Shown piece after piece: positions 42,060 through 51,114 of a stretch of DNA of 64,000 nt (positions are counted from its first letter, which is position 1; each line of letters starts with the position of its first letter). The translations under genes were made by a program, and so were the position numbers. This DNA is from Flaviramulus_B aquimarinus (GTDB taxonomy: Bacteria; Bacteroidota; Bacteroidia; Flavobacteriales; Flavobacteriaceae). The notes under the pieces are model-generated. The model searched no databases and was not told the DNA's origin. It worked only from the letters and a program-made list of their open reading frames with translations. The stretch spans positions 1,240,001 through 1,304,000 of the forward strand of contig NZ_BAABJH010000001.1 in NCBI RefSeq assembly GCF_039543205.1. The letters are read 5' to 3'.

Positions 42060-42842
42060 CTACTTTTTTATTTCTACTAGTATAGGACAATGGTCACTAT
42101 GTACTGCTTCAGACAGTATAACGGCTCTTTTTATGTTTTCTTGTAAGGGTTGTGAAACCATCGCGTAATCTAAGCGCCAACCTTTGTTATTAGCACGGGC
42201 ATTGGCTCGGTAACTCCACCAGCTATATTGTTGTAATTCAGGATTTAAAAACCTGAAAGAATCTATAAATCCACTATCAATAAAATTCCCAATCCACTCC
42301 CGTTCAACTGGTAAAAACCCTGAAACACCTTTCATTTTAGGATTATGGATATCCATTTCTTCATGACAAATATTATAATCGCCGCAAATAACAAGGTTAG
42401 GGGTATCTTTTTTAAGCGTATTGATATAGTCTTGAAACAGATCCATATATTCCAATTTATGGTTTAATCTAGCGTCGTTTGTACCAGATGGCAAATACAA
42501 ACTCATTACTGAAACTGCTTCTTCATCTGCGGTAGTGGCAGGAAAATCGACACGAATATTTCGTCCTTCAAAATCCATAGATTCTATGCCTGTACCGTAT
42601 TCAATATGTTTAGGCTCTGTTTTACTTAAAATAGCTACACCGCTATAACCTTTTTTCTGAGCACTGAACCAGTAATTATAGTTATAGCCTGCTGCTTCAA
42701 AAAGACTTAAATCCAATTGTTCTTTCAAGGCTTTTATTTCTTGTAAACAAACAACATCTGGATTTGCGGCTTTTAACCAATCTATAAACCCCTTATTGAC
42801 TGCTGCTCGAATGCCATTTACATTATAGGATATGATTTTCAT
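42060..42842 (-). CDS. xth: Exodeoxyribonuclease III (AP endonuclease)
   Basis: A 260-residue EEP-fold nuclease: MKIISYNVNGIRAAVNKGF, PDVVCLQEIKA with the metal-binding Glu, VICGDYNICHEEMDIHNP, and WRLDYAMVSQ with SDHCPI carrying the catalytic Asp-His pair. It cuts DNA at abasic sites and trims 3' ends. The gene stop is 30 bases before the OmpA-like start, so the two may be co-transcribed. Confidence 0.96.
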   Translation of the reverse strand: MKIISYNVNGIRAAVNKGFIDWLKAANPDVVCLQEIKALKEQLDLSLFEAAGYNYNYWFSAQKKGYSGVAILSKTEPKHIEYGTGIESMDFEGRNIRVDFPATTADEEAVSVMSLYLPSGTNDARLNHKLEYMDLFQDYINTLKKDTPNLVICGDYNICHEEMDIHNPKMKGVSGFLPVEREWIGNFIDSGFIDSFRFLNPELQQYSWWSYRANARANNKGWRLDYAMVSQPLQENIKRAVILSEAVHSDHCPILVEIKK

Positions 42843-43016
42843 GCTTCTAGTATGCTTTTTGTGAGATTCTAAACTTCGTAAGGATAGATTCGTTTATAAA
42901 CGAATCTAATTTTAGCTAAAATAAATAATGCGTTACTTTTACACTATTAAATTAAACAAGAGTTTTAACGAAGCTATCAACAAAATATTTTAAGTGTTTT
43001 GTAGTTTAAGTATCTA

Positions 43017-46000
43017 ATGAAGTTTTACACAGGCATTTTTTTATTTTTCATTGGTTTTTGTGGGTATTCACAAAACCAAACGTCAAACTATAAAACCAAA
43101 AAAGTTGCTGTAAAGGATTCTATTCGTATTGATAGTGTAAGTATTAATTCAAATGCTTTTTCCATTAGAAAGAAGGATACCTCCCTTATAGATTCTACGT
43201 TTTATAACATCGATTTTGCCAAAGCTATTTTAACTTTTAAAAAACCCGTTGAAACAGATTCAATCTTTATAAACTATCTTAAGTTTCCTGATTTTTTAAC
43301 TAAGACCTATAAACAGTTAGATGACACCATTATTGTTAAAAATACCAGTAACAATCAGACCTTATATAAACTATCACAATCCAATACCGATAGAAATTTT
43401 ATCCCGTTTGATGGTTTAACGACTTCTGGAAGTATCTCACGTGGTGTTACCATAGGAAATAATCAAAACTCAGTTTTAAACAGTGAATTGGACCTTCAAA
43501 TTACGGGGAAACTCAATGATAAAGTTTCGTTAAGAGCCTCTATACAGGATGCCAATATTCCATTACAAGAAAGTGGCTATAGTCAACGTTTGGATGAATT
43601 TGACCAAGTATTTATTGAATTGTTTAGCAACCGCTGGAATGTCCGTGCGGGCGATATTGACTTACTAAACACCGATTCTTATTTTGCTAGCTTTTCTAAG
43701 CGTGTTCAAGGCTTAAATTTTAATCTAAAATTAGGTGATAAAGATGCTCAAACGGATTTATTTGTCGCAGGGGCTATTGTCCGCGGACAGTTTACAACAA
43801 GTCAGTTTACAGCACAAGAAGGCAACCAAGGGCCTTATAAGCTTCAAGGCCCAAATGGTGAATTGTTTGTACTTATTGTTTCAGGTAGCGAAACCGTTTA
43901 TGTAAATGGTATTGCCGTAAAGCGCGGTGAAGACCAAGATTATATTATTGATTATAATGCTGGTGAAATTATTTTTAATTCCACGTTTCCTATTACTTCT
44001 GAAATGCGAATTACAGTAGATTATCAATTTAGTGAACGTAATTATTCTCGTTTTGTGGCTTATGGTGGTGGGACATATAAAAGTGAAAAACTAAACATTG
44101 GCATATCGGTTTATTCTGAAAATGACGCCAAAAACCAACCTTTACAACAAAACCTATCGGAAGAACAAGTACAAATTTTAGCTGATGCTGGTGATGATAG
44201 AACGCAAATGGTGGCACCATCAGAAGTTAGAGAAGCTTTAAACGACAACAGAATTTTATATAAAAAAGAGTTGATTGGCGGTGTTGAAGCTTTTGTATTC
44301 TCGAACGATCCAAACGATGACTTGTATCGGGTAACCTTTACTTTGGTTGGAGATAATCAAGGAGATTATAGGCTAAGTAATATTAATGCTATTAATAATA
44401 TTTACGAATATGCTGGAGTTTTACAAGGCAACTATGCCCCTACCGTTCAACTTATAGCACCGACGAAACTACAAATTGCTGTAGTAAATGGAAGTTATAA
44501 GCCTTCTGATAAAACCAATATTAGCTTTGAGGCTTCTGCTAGTAAAAATGACTTAAATGCCTTTTCGAATTTAGATGATGATGATAATGATGGATATGCT
44601 GGAAAATTTAAAATGGAACAAGCACTGATTAAGAATGACAGCCTTTGGAATTTTGATGTTTTTGTGGATAGCGATTATATAAGTTCTGATTATAGAAATA
44701 TTGAAGGGCTTTACAATCCTGAATTTAACCGCGATTGGAATTTAGATCAAAATAACATAAATGGTATTGGTCTTGATTTAGGTAATCAAATACTATTTAA
44801 TTCGGGGTTTAGGATGGTTCACTCTAAAAAAGGATTTGCTAATTACCAGTTTGAACATTTAAATTTTTCTGATGGCTTTAATGGTAATAGACACATTATA
44901 AACACTAATTTGCTTTTAAACAAATTCAGTATTTCATCATATTCCAGTTTTTTAAATGCTAACTCCAATATAAACACCTCTAAATTTTTACGGTCTTATA
45001 ATCGGGTTACTTATAGTATGAAAAAAAGTTGGATAGGTACAAAACTAGCTGTTGAGGATAATGAACAACGCCAAATCTTAACCCAAACATTAACACCATT
45101 AAGTCAGAAATTCAAATCTTACGAAGTGTTTGTTGGTGTAGGCGATAGCACTAAGGTATTTGGTGAGTTTGGCTATAAAAACCGAATAAACGATAGTATT
45201 AGAAATAACGAATTACAAAAAGTAAACACTTCAAACACATTCTATTTAGACTCTAGACTTATTCAAAACAAAAACACTAATTTGTCTTTATATGCTAATT
45301 ATAGAACGTTAAAAAATGAAGATTCCAGTATTGAAGATGAAAAATCCATAAACTCTAGATTGCAATTTAACCAAAAGCTTTTTAAACAAATTGTACAATG
45401 GAACACCGTTTTTGAAACCAATTCAGGAAGTTTACCGCAACAAGATTTTACTTATGTTCAAGTTGAACCTGGGCAGGGTATTTATACTTGGATTGATTAT
45501 AACGAAAATGGTATTCAGGAACTTGAGGAATTTGAAATTGCCCAGTTTCAAGATCAAGGCACTTTTATTCGGGTGCTTTTGCCTAATCGGGTTTTTATAA
45601 AAACCCATCAGAATAGACTGAGTCAGACATTAACGATTAACCCAGCACAATGGTCGGTTTCAAAACGTAAATCAAAAAAATTCTGGTCGCATTTTTATAA
45701 TCAGACCAGTTATTTGATTGATCGAAAGCTAAAACGAAACGGCAATAGTTTTAACCTAAACCCTTTTAATAACAATGAAGATGATCAATTAGGTCTACAA
45801 CTTAATTTTAGAAATATTTTGTTTTTTAATCGTGGGAAGCAACGCTATACAACATCTTATACTTTCTTAGACAATACAATACGAAATGTTTTATCCGTTG
45901 GGTTTATTCAAAACAGTTTAAAAAGTCATCAACTCAATTTCAACCATAAAATAGCTGAAAGTTGGTTAATCAATATGCTTTCTGCTTTTGAAAACAACGA

Positions 46001-46439
46001 GAGTATCAGTGAGAGTTTTGCAAGTAAAAATTTTAATTTTGATGAAAGTCGATTCAATCCAAAGTTATCTTACCTCTTTAATGATAATTCTAGTTTTGAC
46101 ATTTTTTACCAATTTGCAAGTAAAGACAATACCATCGGGGATATGGAATCTTTAAAACAACAGAAATACGGTCTATCTTTTACCCTTGCTAGTAGTCAAA
46201 AAAGCGCTATTAATGGTGAGTTTAACTATTTTTCAAATAATTATGAAGGAAATCCAAACACCCCTGTTGCCTATCAAATATTAGAAGGTTTGCAACCCGG
46301 AAAAAACTATACTTGGAGTTTATTGGCACAAAAAAAACTAACTAAATTTTTAGATCTTAACTTAAGTTATTTTGGAAGAAAAACTGAAACTAGTAAAACC
46401 ATACACTCAGGCTCCATTCAGCTAAAAGCTTATTTTTAA
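43017..46439 (+). CDS. Very large outer-membrane beta-barrel protein
   Basis: A 1140-residue exported protein (signal peptide ends FCGYSQ near residue 19). The region GSISRGVTIGNNQNSVLNSE, LDLQITGKLNDKVSLRASIQ, then NIPLQESGYSQRLDEFDQVF (about residues 138-200) resembles the corresponding part of the SprA-type translocon family, but the protein is half SprA's length. A YVNGIAVKRGEDQDYIIDYNAGEI segment follows, then many amphipathic strands rich in Asn, Tyr and Phe to a terminal aromatic strand. I infer a large barrel; whether it transports proteins is unknown. Confidence 0.8.
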   Translation: MKFYTGIFLFFIGFCGYSQNQTSNYKTKKVAVKDSIRIDSVSINSNAFSIRKKDTSLIDSTFYNIDFAKAILTFKKPVETDSIFINYLKFPDFLTKTYKQLDDTIIVKNTSNNQTLYKLSQSNTDRNFIPFDGLTTSGSISRGVTIGNNQNSVLNSELDLQITGKLNDKVSLRASIQDANIPLQESGYSQRLDEFDQVFIELFSNRWNVRAGDIDLLNTDSYFASFSKRVQGLNFNLKLGDKDAQTDLFVAGAIVRGQFTTSQFTAQEGNQGPYKLQGPNGELFVLIVSGSETVYVNGIAVKRGEDQDYIIDYNAGEIIFNSTFPITSEMRITVDYQFSERNYSRFVAYGGGTYKSEKLNIGISVYSENDAKNQPLQQNLSEEQVQILADAGDDRTQMVAPSEVREALNDNRILYKKELIGGVEAFVFSNDPNDDLYRVTFTLVGDNQGDYRLSNINAINNIYEYAGVLQGNYAPTVQLIAPTKLQIAVVNGSYKPSDKTNISFEASASKNDLNAFSNLDDDDNDGYAGKFKMEQALIKNDSLWNFDVFVDSDYISSDYRNIEGLYNPEFNRDWNLDQNNINGIGLDLGNQILFNSGFRMVHSKKGFANYQFEHLNFSDGFNGNRHIINTNLLLNKFSISSYSSFLNANSNINTSKFLRSYNRVTYSMKKSWIGTKLAVEDNEQRQILTQTLTPLSQKFKSYEVFVGVGDSTKVFGEFGYKNRINDSIRNNELQKVNTSNTFYLDSRLIQNKNTNLSLYANYRTLKNEDSSIEDEKSINSRLQFNQKLFKQIVQWNTVFETNSGSLPQQDFTYVQVEPGQGIYTWIDYNENGIQELEEFEIAQFQDQGTFIRVLLPNRVFIKTHQNRLSQTLTINPAQWSVSKRKSKKFWSHFYNQTSYLIDRKLKRNGNSFNLNPFNNNEDDQLGLQLNFRNILFFNRGKQRYTTSYTFLDNTIRNVLSVGFIQNSLKSHQLNFNHKIAESWLINMLSAFENNESISESFASKNFNFDESRFNPKLSYLFNDNSSFDIFYQFASKDNTIGDMESLKQQKYGLSFTLASSQKSAINGEFNYFSNNYEGNPNTPVAYQILEGLQPGKNYTWSLLAQKKLTKFLDLNLSYFGRKTETSKTIHSGSIQLKAYF

Positions 46440-46585
46440 ACCCAAGCTAACTTTTTCTGTTATATATTCTGATTATTTTACCATACTTTTTTCATTTACA
46501 CTTCTCACATAACCATTAATTAATTTGTCATTTTTGCACATCATGTTTAAAATTATGTAGCCTTTATTCAGGACGGGGATAATTA

Positions 46586-46716
46586 CACACAACGTGTTTG
46601 TGTATGAGTAGTAGCGTGTTTTAAGCAACTAATTTAGCAAATAGAAACCGAGTAGAAAATCCGCGAGGATTTTCATAAGCAAGCTTGCACTAGCAATTAA
46701 TTTTATACGGTGTTAG
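46586..46716 (-). repeat. Structured intergenic repeat R1 (cassette-type)
   Basis: About 130 bp, directly after the T9SS gene stop (46723, minus). Read on minus it runs TAACACCGTATAAAATTAAT, then a perfect central hairpin GAAAATCC-TCGC-GGATTTTC (46655-46674), and closes ATACACAAACACGTTGTGTG. Copies R2 and R3 follow the genes upstream of it. Confidence 0.75.
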
Positions 46717-46722
46717 AAAAAG

Positions 46723-47961
46723 TTATTTCTTTAGTAGTTTTCTATTTATGGTTCTATTTTTATTATCAATAATTTTAATAAAATAGCTTCCTGAAGATAA
46801 ATTCCCTAAATATAGGTTCTCAGATTTATTATTAAATTGGGAAACTAATTGGCCACTTAAGTTATAGACAAGAATTTTCTCAATATTCTGACCATTCTTT
46901 ATGCTAATGTAATCTACAGTTGGATTTGGATAAATACTTAATTGATTTTTATAATCAAATTCTGGAAGTCCTAAAGAAGTGTATTTAATGATTGTAACTT
47001 TATTGTCAGAGCTGTTAAAAGCGTAACAACCTGCTCCACAAGTAGTAATGTTGTTTACATCTCCAAAAGCTACTGAAATAGGTAAACTATCTTCTAATAA
47101 AAACGTATTTGGATTAAATCTTTGAAATACAATATTTCCAGAAAAATCAAAACTTGCATAACAAACAAAATCTGTACTTGTATCATATACTGAAGGTCCA
47201 TTTACATTTGAAAAAGTTCCTATTACAAATAATGAATTGGTTGTATCTACAACTGTTCCATCAGTTGCATACATTTTGTTATTATAATAACTAAAATCTT
47301 CTCCAAATCCGGACAATACATTTTGTGTTACGCCAACAACATTAATACCCGAAGTATTTATTGACATTCTTCTTATACCAAATTCTGTTGTTTCGTTATT
47401 ATATCCAATTAATGAATTTTGAGAATTAAATTCAATTCTATTGCTTCCAGTATGGTCTGGTGTAGTTGTTGGTCTCTCAATACCATTATCATAAATTGCT
47501 ACACCTTCATGTCTTGGTGAAAATCCAATGTTTTTTCTCGAAACAGCAATAGTATTAGCTTGTCCAGGCATAACCTCTATATCTTCAACATAAAAAGAAC
47601 CTGTTGAGGAGTCAGACCCTAAACTAAATTGAATTCCAGAAGTTTGAGAAGATATTTCAAATTTTCTAACAGTGGATGAACCACTAAATCCGCTATAGAT
47701 AAATTGTCCATCATCAGAAATCGCAAGCACTGTAGGCTCGCTTCCTATAAAAATGGTGTTTTCTAAGGTATAATTATTCGGATTTATAATACCTATGCTA
47801 TTACCATTAGAACCATTTGAACTAGGAATCGAAACATAAATTCTATCTGTGTTACTATCGTAAACTAAATCATTTGTCGTTATGTCGACAGTATTTATCT
47901 CAAACTGAGAAAAGGCAAATGTTGGTAAAATAATAAAAAGTAAAAAGTATTTTTTTTTCAT
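46723..47961 (-). CDS. Secreted beta-propeller-like protein with T9SS sorting signal
   Basis: A 412-residue exported protein: signal peptide ending PTFAFSQ, a body of propeller-like repeats (VYDSNTDRIYVSIPSSNG, TVLAISDDGQFIYSGFSG), and a C-terminal type A sorting domain (LSIYPNPTVDYISIKNGQNI, LVYNLSGQLV, LSSGSYFIKI and NRKLLKK). It is therefore expected to be exported by type IX secretion and anchored or released at the surface. Function unknown. I chose the ATG at 47961; another in-frame ATG is at 47985. It is one unit of the repeat-separated cassette-like series. Confidence 0.85.
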   Translation of the reverse strand: MKKKYFLLFIILPTFAFSQFEINTVDITTNDLVYDSNTDRIYVSIPSSNGSNGNSIGIINPNNYTLENTIFIGSEPTVLAISDDGQFIYSGFSGSSTVRKFEISSQTSGIQFSLGSDSSTGSFYVEDIEVMPGQANTIAVSRKNIGFSPRHEGVAIYDNGIERPTTTPDHTGSNRIEFNSQNSLIGYNNETTEFGIRRMSINTSGINVVGVTQNVLSGFGEDFSYYNNKMYATDGTVVDTTNSLFVIGTFSNVNGPSVYDTSTDFVCYASFDFSGNIVFQRFNPNTFLLEDSLPISVAFGDVNNITTCGAGCYAFNSSDNKVTIIKYTSLGLPEFDYKNQLSIYPNPTVDYISIKNGQNIEKILVYNLSGQLVSQFNNKSENLYLGNLSSGSYFIKIIDNKNRTINRKLLKK

Positions 47962-48055
47962 ATTCTTGAATTTTTGGTTTTTCATATTAATTTTTACGGC
48001 TCCCTATATGAAAAGTAGCACTGAAAATAAGTTGTTACTTTTCGGATAAACACAA

Positions 48056-48075
48056 GCCAAATTTAAAAATTTGGC
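48056..48075. repeat. 20-bp palindrome between cassette units
   Basis: GCCAAATTTAAAAATTTGGC is a perfect 20-base inverted repeat in the 207-bp gap between the T9SS gene and the upstream lipoprotein. This gap lacks the R-type repeat that separates the other units. Confidence 0.7.
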
Positions 48076-48192
48076 AACTTTCCAAAACGTCCAAGCCCTT
48101 GTATTATAATAGACTTTTGCTATTTTTTATATATTTTATTGTAAATAGTGCATTTCGTCATAGTTATCCCATTTGCTTTTTAGCGTAATAAT

Positions 48193-48666
48193 CTATTCAA
48201 CAATCTCAACATTATTAAACACTTTTATTATCATTTCCTGTTCAGCAGCATTTATGTTGTTTGTAGACATTGTAAGTGAATTATAACCACCTGGATTTTC
48301 GATAGAGTCACTAATTTCAAATAAATGAATTCTTGTGAAATTCGCCTCAGGGTCTATAGGTTTAACTATTTGTCTATAATGACCGTTTATTTCTTCTTCG
48401 GTAACAAGATATTCATCCGTTGGTAAATTCGTTGCAGGTCTTGTATACCACCCATAATCAAAAGAAAGTGATATTCCAGAGCCGTTTATATTCCCAACAT
48501 ATGAGTCAATTCCTTGTAATTCATCAAGAGTAAATTCAGTTTCAAAATTAAAAACATAGTTTCCAATTTCTATTGAACTTAGTTCATTATTATTATTAAC
48601 ATCGTTATTACAACTCAAGAAAAAGAATAGAGCAATAATCAAAGTTATAGGTTTTAAGTATTTCAT
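48193..48666 (-). CDS. Lipoprotein of unknown function
   Basis: A 157-residue lipoprotein with lipobox FFLSCNN near residue 19. The mature part starts with Asn-rich spacer and continues with IEIGNYVFNFETEFTLDELQ, DYGWYTRPATNLPTDEYLVT and EEINGHYRQIVKP; an Ig-like or jelly-roll beta domain is plausible. No family recognised. It lies in the repeat-separated series, bounded upstream by R2. Confidence 0.75.
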   Translation of the reverse strand: MKYLKPITLIIALFFFLSCNNDVNNNNELSSIEIGNYVFNFETEFTLDELQGIDSYVGNINGSGISLSFDYGWYTRPATNLPTDEYLVTEEEINGHYRQIVKPIDPEANFTRIHLFEISDSIENPGGYNSLTMSTNNINAAEQEMIIKVFNNVEIVE

Positions 48667-48698
48667 AGTTTATCAGTTTTTGTTTTTAAGCATTATTT

Positions 48699-48830
48699 AC
48701 CACGGTTTTGTGTATGGTTAGTTGCGTGTTTATGCAACTAATTTAGTAAACAAAAACGAATGCCAGAAAATTCCGAAGTAATTTTTCAAATAATCAACGA
48801 CCAAAGCAATTAATTATACACGGCTTTTTA
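48699..48830 (-). repeat. Structured intergenic repeat R2 (cassette-type)
   Basis: About 130 bp starting 16 bases after the VOC gene stop. On minus it reads CCGTGTATAATTAATTGC, a central GAAAAATT/AATTTTC hairpin and GCAACTAACCATACACAAAA with a closing CCGTGG. It resembles R1 and R3 in order and pairing although loop bases differ. Confidence 0.75.
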
Positions 48831-48845
48831 GTGCTCTGTTATTTT

Positions 48846-49352
48846 TTATTCTTTCCAATTATCCATGACACGTCGTAAATCAGAACCTTCAATTGCTTCG
48901 ATTATTTCAAAATATACTCCGTTTAAATCTTTGGCATGCGCAATATTAACATGAGTAAAAGGACTCACATTTGATTTTGTGCATTCAATTCCCAGGTTAC
49001 GAAAATTACTAACAACTGCTTCATTATTGTGCGTTTCTAAACCGAAATGGTCTATTCCTTCAGGATGCTCTTGATTTGCTGGCATTAGCTCTATAAATGT
49101 TGATTTATTTATCTGAAAATATGCAAATATGAGTTGATTATTGTCATCATCAAATTTGTAAATCATAGGAAAACCCATTGTATTTTCATAAAAATTTGAG
49201 GCCTTATCAAAGTCGTCCACTCTTATACCCACATGATTTAGGCCTATAATTTTGCCTTTTTCTTTATTTTCAAATCCACTATATTGTCCTGTAATTAATC
49301 CTGCGATAAATAAAATTGGCATAGCGAGGATTATAATAATCTTTGTTTTCAT
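48846..49352 (-). CDS. VOC/glyoxalase-family protein, membrane-anchored or exported
   Basis: A 168-residue protein: an N-terminal hydrophobic segment (IIIILAMPILFIAGLITGQ, residues 5-23), then one complete VOC domain with the metal positions GLNHVGIRVDD (His), FIELMPA (Glu), IDHFGLETH (His) and VYFEIIEAI (Glu). VOC enzymes include glyoxalase I and dioxygenases; the anchor suggests a periplasmic role. I use the ATG at 49352, since upstream codons lie in repeat R3. It is one unit of the cassette-like series. Confidence 0.85.
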   Translation of the reverse strand: MKTKIIIILAMPILFIAGLITGQYSGFENKEKGKIIGLNHVGIRVDDFDKASNFYENTMGFPMIYKFDDDNNQLIFAYFQINKSTFIELMPANQEHPEGIDHFGLETHNNEAVVSNFRNLGIECTKSNVSPFTHVNIAHAKDLNGVYFEIIEAIEGSDLRRVMDNWKE

Positions 49353-49370
49353 AAAATTTGGTTTAATTGA

Positions 49371-49505
49371 GCACAACATTTTTGTCTATGGTTAGTTGCG
49401 TGGTTTAAGTATCTCATTTTGCAAACAAAAATAAAGAGAGAAAATTCCTTCTAAATTTCTCAAATAAGCTCTTACCAAAGCAATTAATTATACATGTTGT
49501 TGGCT
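49371..49505 (-). repeat. Structured intergenic repeat R3 (cassette-type)
   Basis: About 135 bp between a lipoprotein stop and the VOC start. On minus it opens CCAACAACATGTATAATTAA, has a central AGAAATTT/AATTTTCT hairpin, and closes AACTAACCATAGACAAAAAT then GTTGTGC. The outer ACAACAT and ATGTTGT are inverted repeats. The VOC ATG begins only 18 bases after GTTGTGC. Confidence 0.8.
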
Positions 49506-49530
49506 GTAGTTTTTGTTAAGAATACTCAAG

Positions 49531-50052
49531 CTAATTTGTTAATAGATATTGAACATTTATCAATTCATATGAATTGATTATCCCCAAATCTAGAGATTCT
49601 TCTTGGTCATAAGTTAATATACAACTAGAGTTAGCATTAATTTCAAAACATGATATTGAAGCATTATTAGAAAAACTCCCTGAAAACTCTAATTCATCTG
49701 AGTTTATAGTCAAAATTGGTACTCCTGAAACTGAATAATCATTTGGATTATTTAACTTAATTTCAAATTGTAGTCTAGAAGTATTATTTCCAGTATCGGA
49801 TGTAAATATAAAATTCAATACTTCATAAGAGAAATTTTCTAATTCAGGAGGTTCAATCAATTCAGGTTCCGAAGGTTCTGGAAAATCGCATGGAACTTCT
49901 TGAGTGATATCATAGCTGTAAGATTGGTTATTAATAAAATAAAATTGAGGAATAGTAATTGTTTTCATACAATCGCTATCATCATTAGAATGACATGCAG
50001 ATAATAAAATTATTATCATGATTAAAAATCGAAATTTAAATGTGATTTTCAT
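49531..50052 (-). CDS. Lipoprotein of unknown function
   Basis: A 173-residue lipoprotein with lipobox LLSACHS near residue 20. The mature protein has an acidic Pro/Glu segment (FPEPSEPELIEPPELENFSY) and a beta-rich domain (FIFTSDTGNNTSRLQFEIKL) resembling Ig-like or TSP-type folds. Family unknown. It is the first unit of the cassette-like series in transcription order, with a partial repeat end just upstream of its ATG. Confidence 0.75.
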   Translation of the reverse strand: MKITFKFRFLIMIIILLSACHSNDDSDCMKTITIPQFYFINNQSYSYDITQEVPCDFPEPSEPELIEPPELENFSYEVLNFIFTSDTGNNTSRLQFEIKLNNPNDYSVSGVPILTINSDELEFSGSFSNNASISCFEINANSSCILTYDQEESLDLGIINSYELINVQYLLTN

Positions 50053-50073
50053 ATATTGTTTTTATTAAATTAC

Positions 50074-50094
50074 AGACAACAACACTTGTATAAC
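50074..50094 (-). repeat. Partial repeat end R4 upstream of first cassette unit
   Basis: Read on minus, AGTTATACAAGTGTTGTTGT resembles only the final about 20 bases of R1-R3 (ATACACAAACACGTTGTGT in R1). The rest of the repeat is missing, so this could be the outer boundary of the array. Confidence 0.45.
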
Positions 50095-50103
50095 TGTACT
50101 TTT

Positions 50104-51021
50104 TTAAATTTTAGAACTATCTATTTTTTGAAATACTGAAATGATTGTTTTTACAGCTTCAACATAAAACTCCGGGTCAATATTTTCATAATCATCTGTG
50201 GGCTCATGATAATCTTTATGATCTTCAACCCCAAAATACAAAAATGGGATTCCTTTTTTATGAAAATTAGCATGGTCGGATGAATAGGTCCAATTATCTA
50301 AACCATCATAACCATCATGTCCTATTTTAAGCTTAATTTTATTTGAACATTCAAAATGCTTAATAATATATTTTAAACGTTTATTGTGTGGGGTTCCTAC
50401 GGCAAACAATTCATTCTTTGTGCTCCTACTAATCATATCCATATTCAAATTAGCAACTATATTTTTAATAGAAATAACAGCACTATTCACAAAGTGTTTA
50501 GAGCCTTGCAACCCTAATTCTTCCCCATCAAAAGCTGCCAAGATTACGGAATGTTTTGGTGGATTCTTTTTAAAATATTCTGCAAAAGCAAATAAGGCAC
50601 TTATTCCGGAAGCGTTATCATCTGCGCCATTATATATTTCACCTTGTTTAATCCCTTCATGATCATAATGCGCACTAATTACTATATACTTTTTTGAGAA
50701 TTCTGCACCTTTTATAAGGCCTAAAATATTTGTAGCATGATACTGTTTTCTCCTATTAATAAAACTAAACGGTTGTTCATACATATTACCAAAAGGCAAA
50801 ACCTTTAAACTGTGAAATTGATTAATGATATACTTTCTGGCTTTTAAAGCACCTTTTGTGTCTGTTCGCCTGCCTTCAAAAGCATCGGATGATAAGGTTT
50901 TTATATGTCTGAGCAAAGGTGCTTCATCGTACAACAGTGTATCGTTATTAGAAACTTGAGCAAATCCATTTATTATATAAAAACAACAAAAAAAGGGTAT
51001 TAGGAAGGTTTTCCTGAACAT
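50104..51021 (-). CDS. M28-family exported metallopeptidase
   Basis: A 305-residue zinc aminopeptidase-type protein with a signal peptide (ends INGFAQ near residue 22). Metal ligands are present in ISAHYDHEG, NGADDNASGISALF, AFDGEELGLQGS, NLDMISR-type NMDMISR and SSDHANFHKKGIPFLYFG. It probably trims peptides in the periplasm or outside the cell. The ATG at 51021 gives a proper signal peptide; the frame extends six codons upstream. Confidence 0.93.
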   Translation of the reverse strand: MFRKTFLIPFFCCFYIINGFAQVSNNDTLLYDEAPLLRHIKTLSSDAFEGRRTDTKGALKARKYIINQFHSLKVLPFGNMYEQPFSFINRRKQYHATNILGLIKGAEFSKKYIVISAHYDHEGIKQGEIYNGADDNASGISALFAFAEYFKKNPPKHSVILAAFDGEELGLQGSKHFVNSAVISIKNIVANLNMDMISRSTKNELFAVGTPHNKRLKYIIKHFECSNKIKLKIGHDGYDGLDNWTYSSDHANFHKKGIPFLYFGVEDHKDYHEPTDDYENIDPEFYVEAVKTIISVFQKIDSSKI

Positions 51022-51055
51022 AAATAAGAAGTTAATCAATCAAATCTAATAAAAA

Positions 51056-51080
51056 AGCCCATACTAATACTGTATGGGCT
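51056..51080 (-). terminator. Terminator after sdhB
   Basis: AGCCCATAC and GTATGGGCT form a nine-base stem with a seven-base loop just past the sdhB stop; an A run (T run on minus) follows, as expected for stopping the sdh transcript. Confidence 0.8.
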
Positions 51081-51114
51081 ACTTTATTTTGATATTTGAA
51101 TTAATTATATGCGT

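Noticed and set aside
46586..50094. Cassette-like region considered as a complete integron
   Set aside because: No integrase gene lies in the window and the ends do not fit the classical attC core consensus exactly, so only a cassette-like array is claimed.
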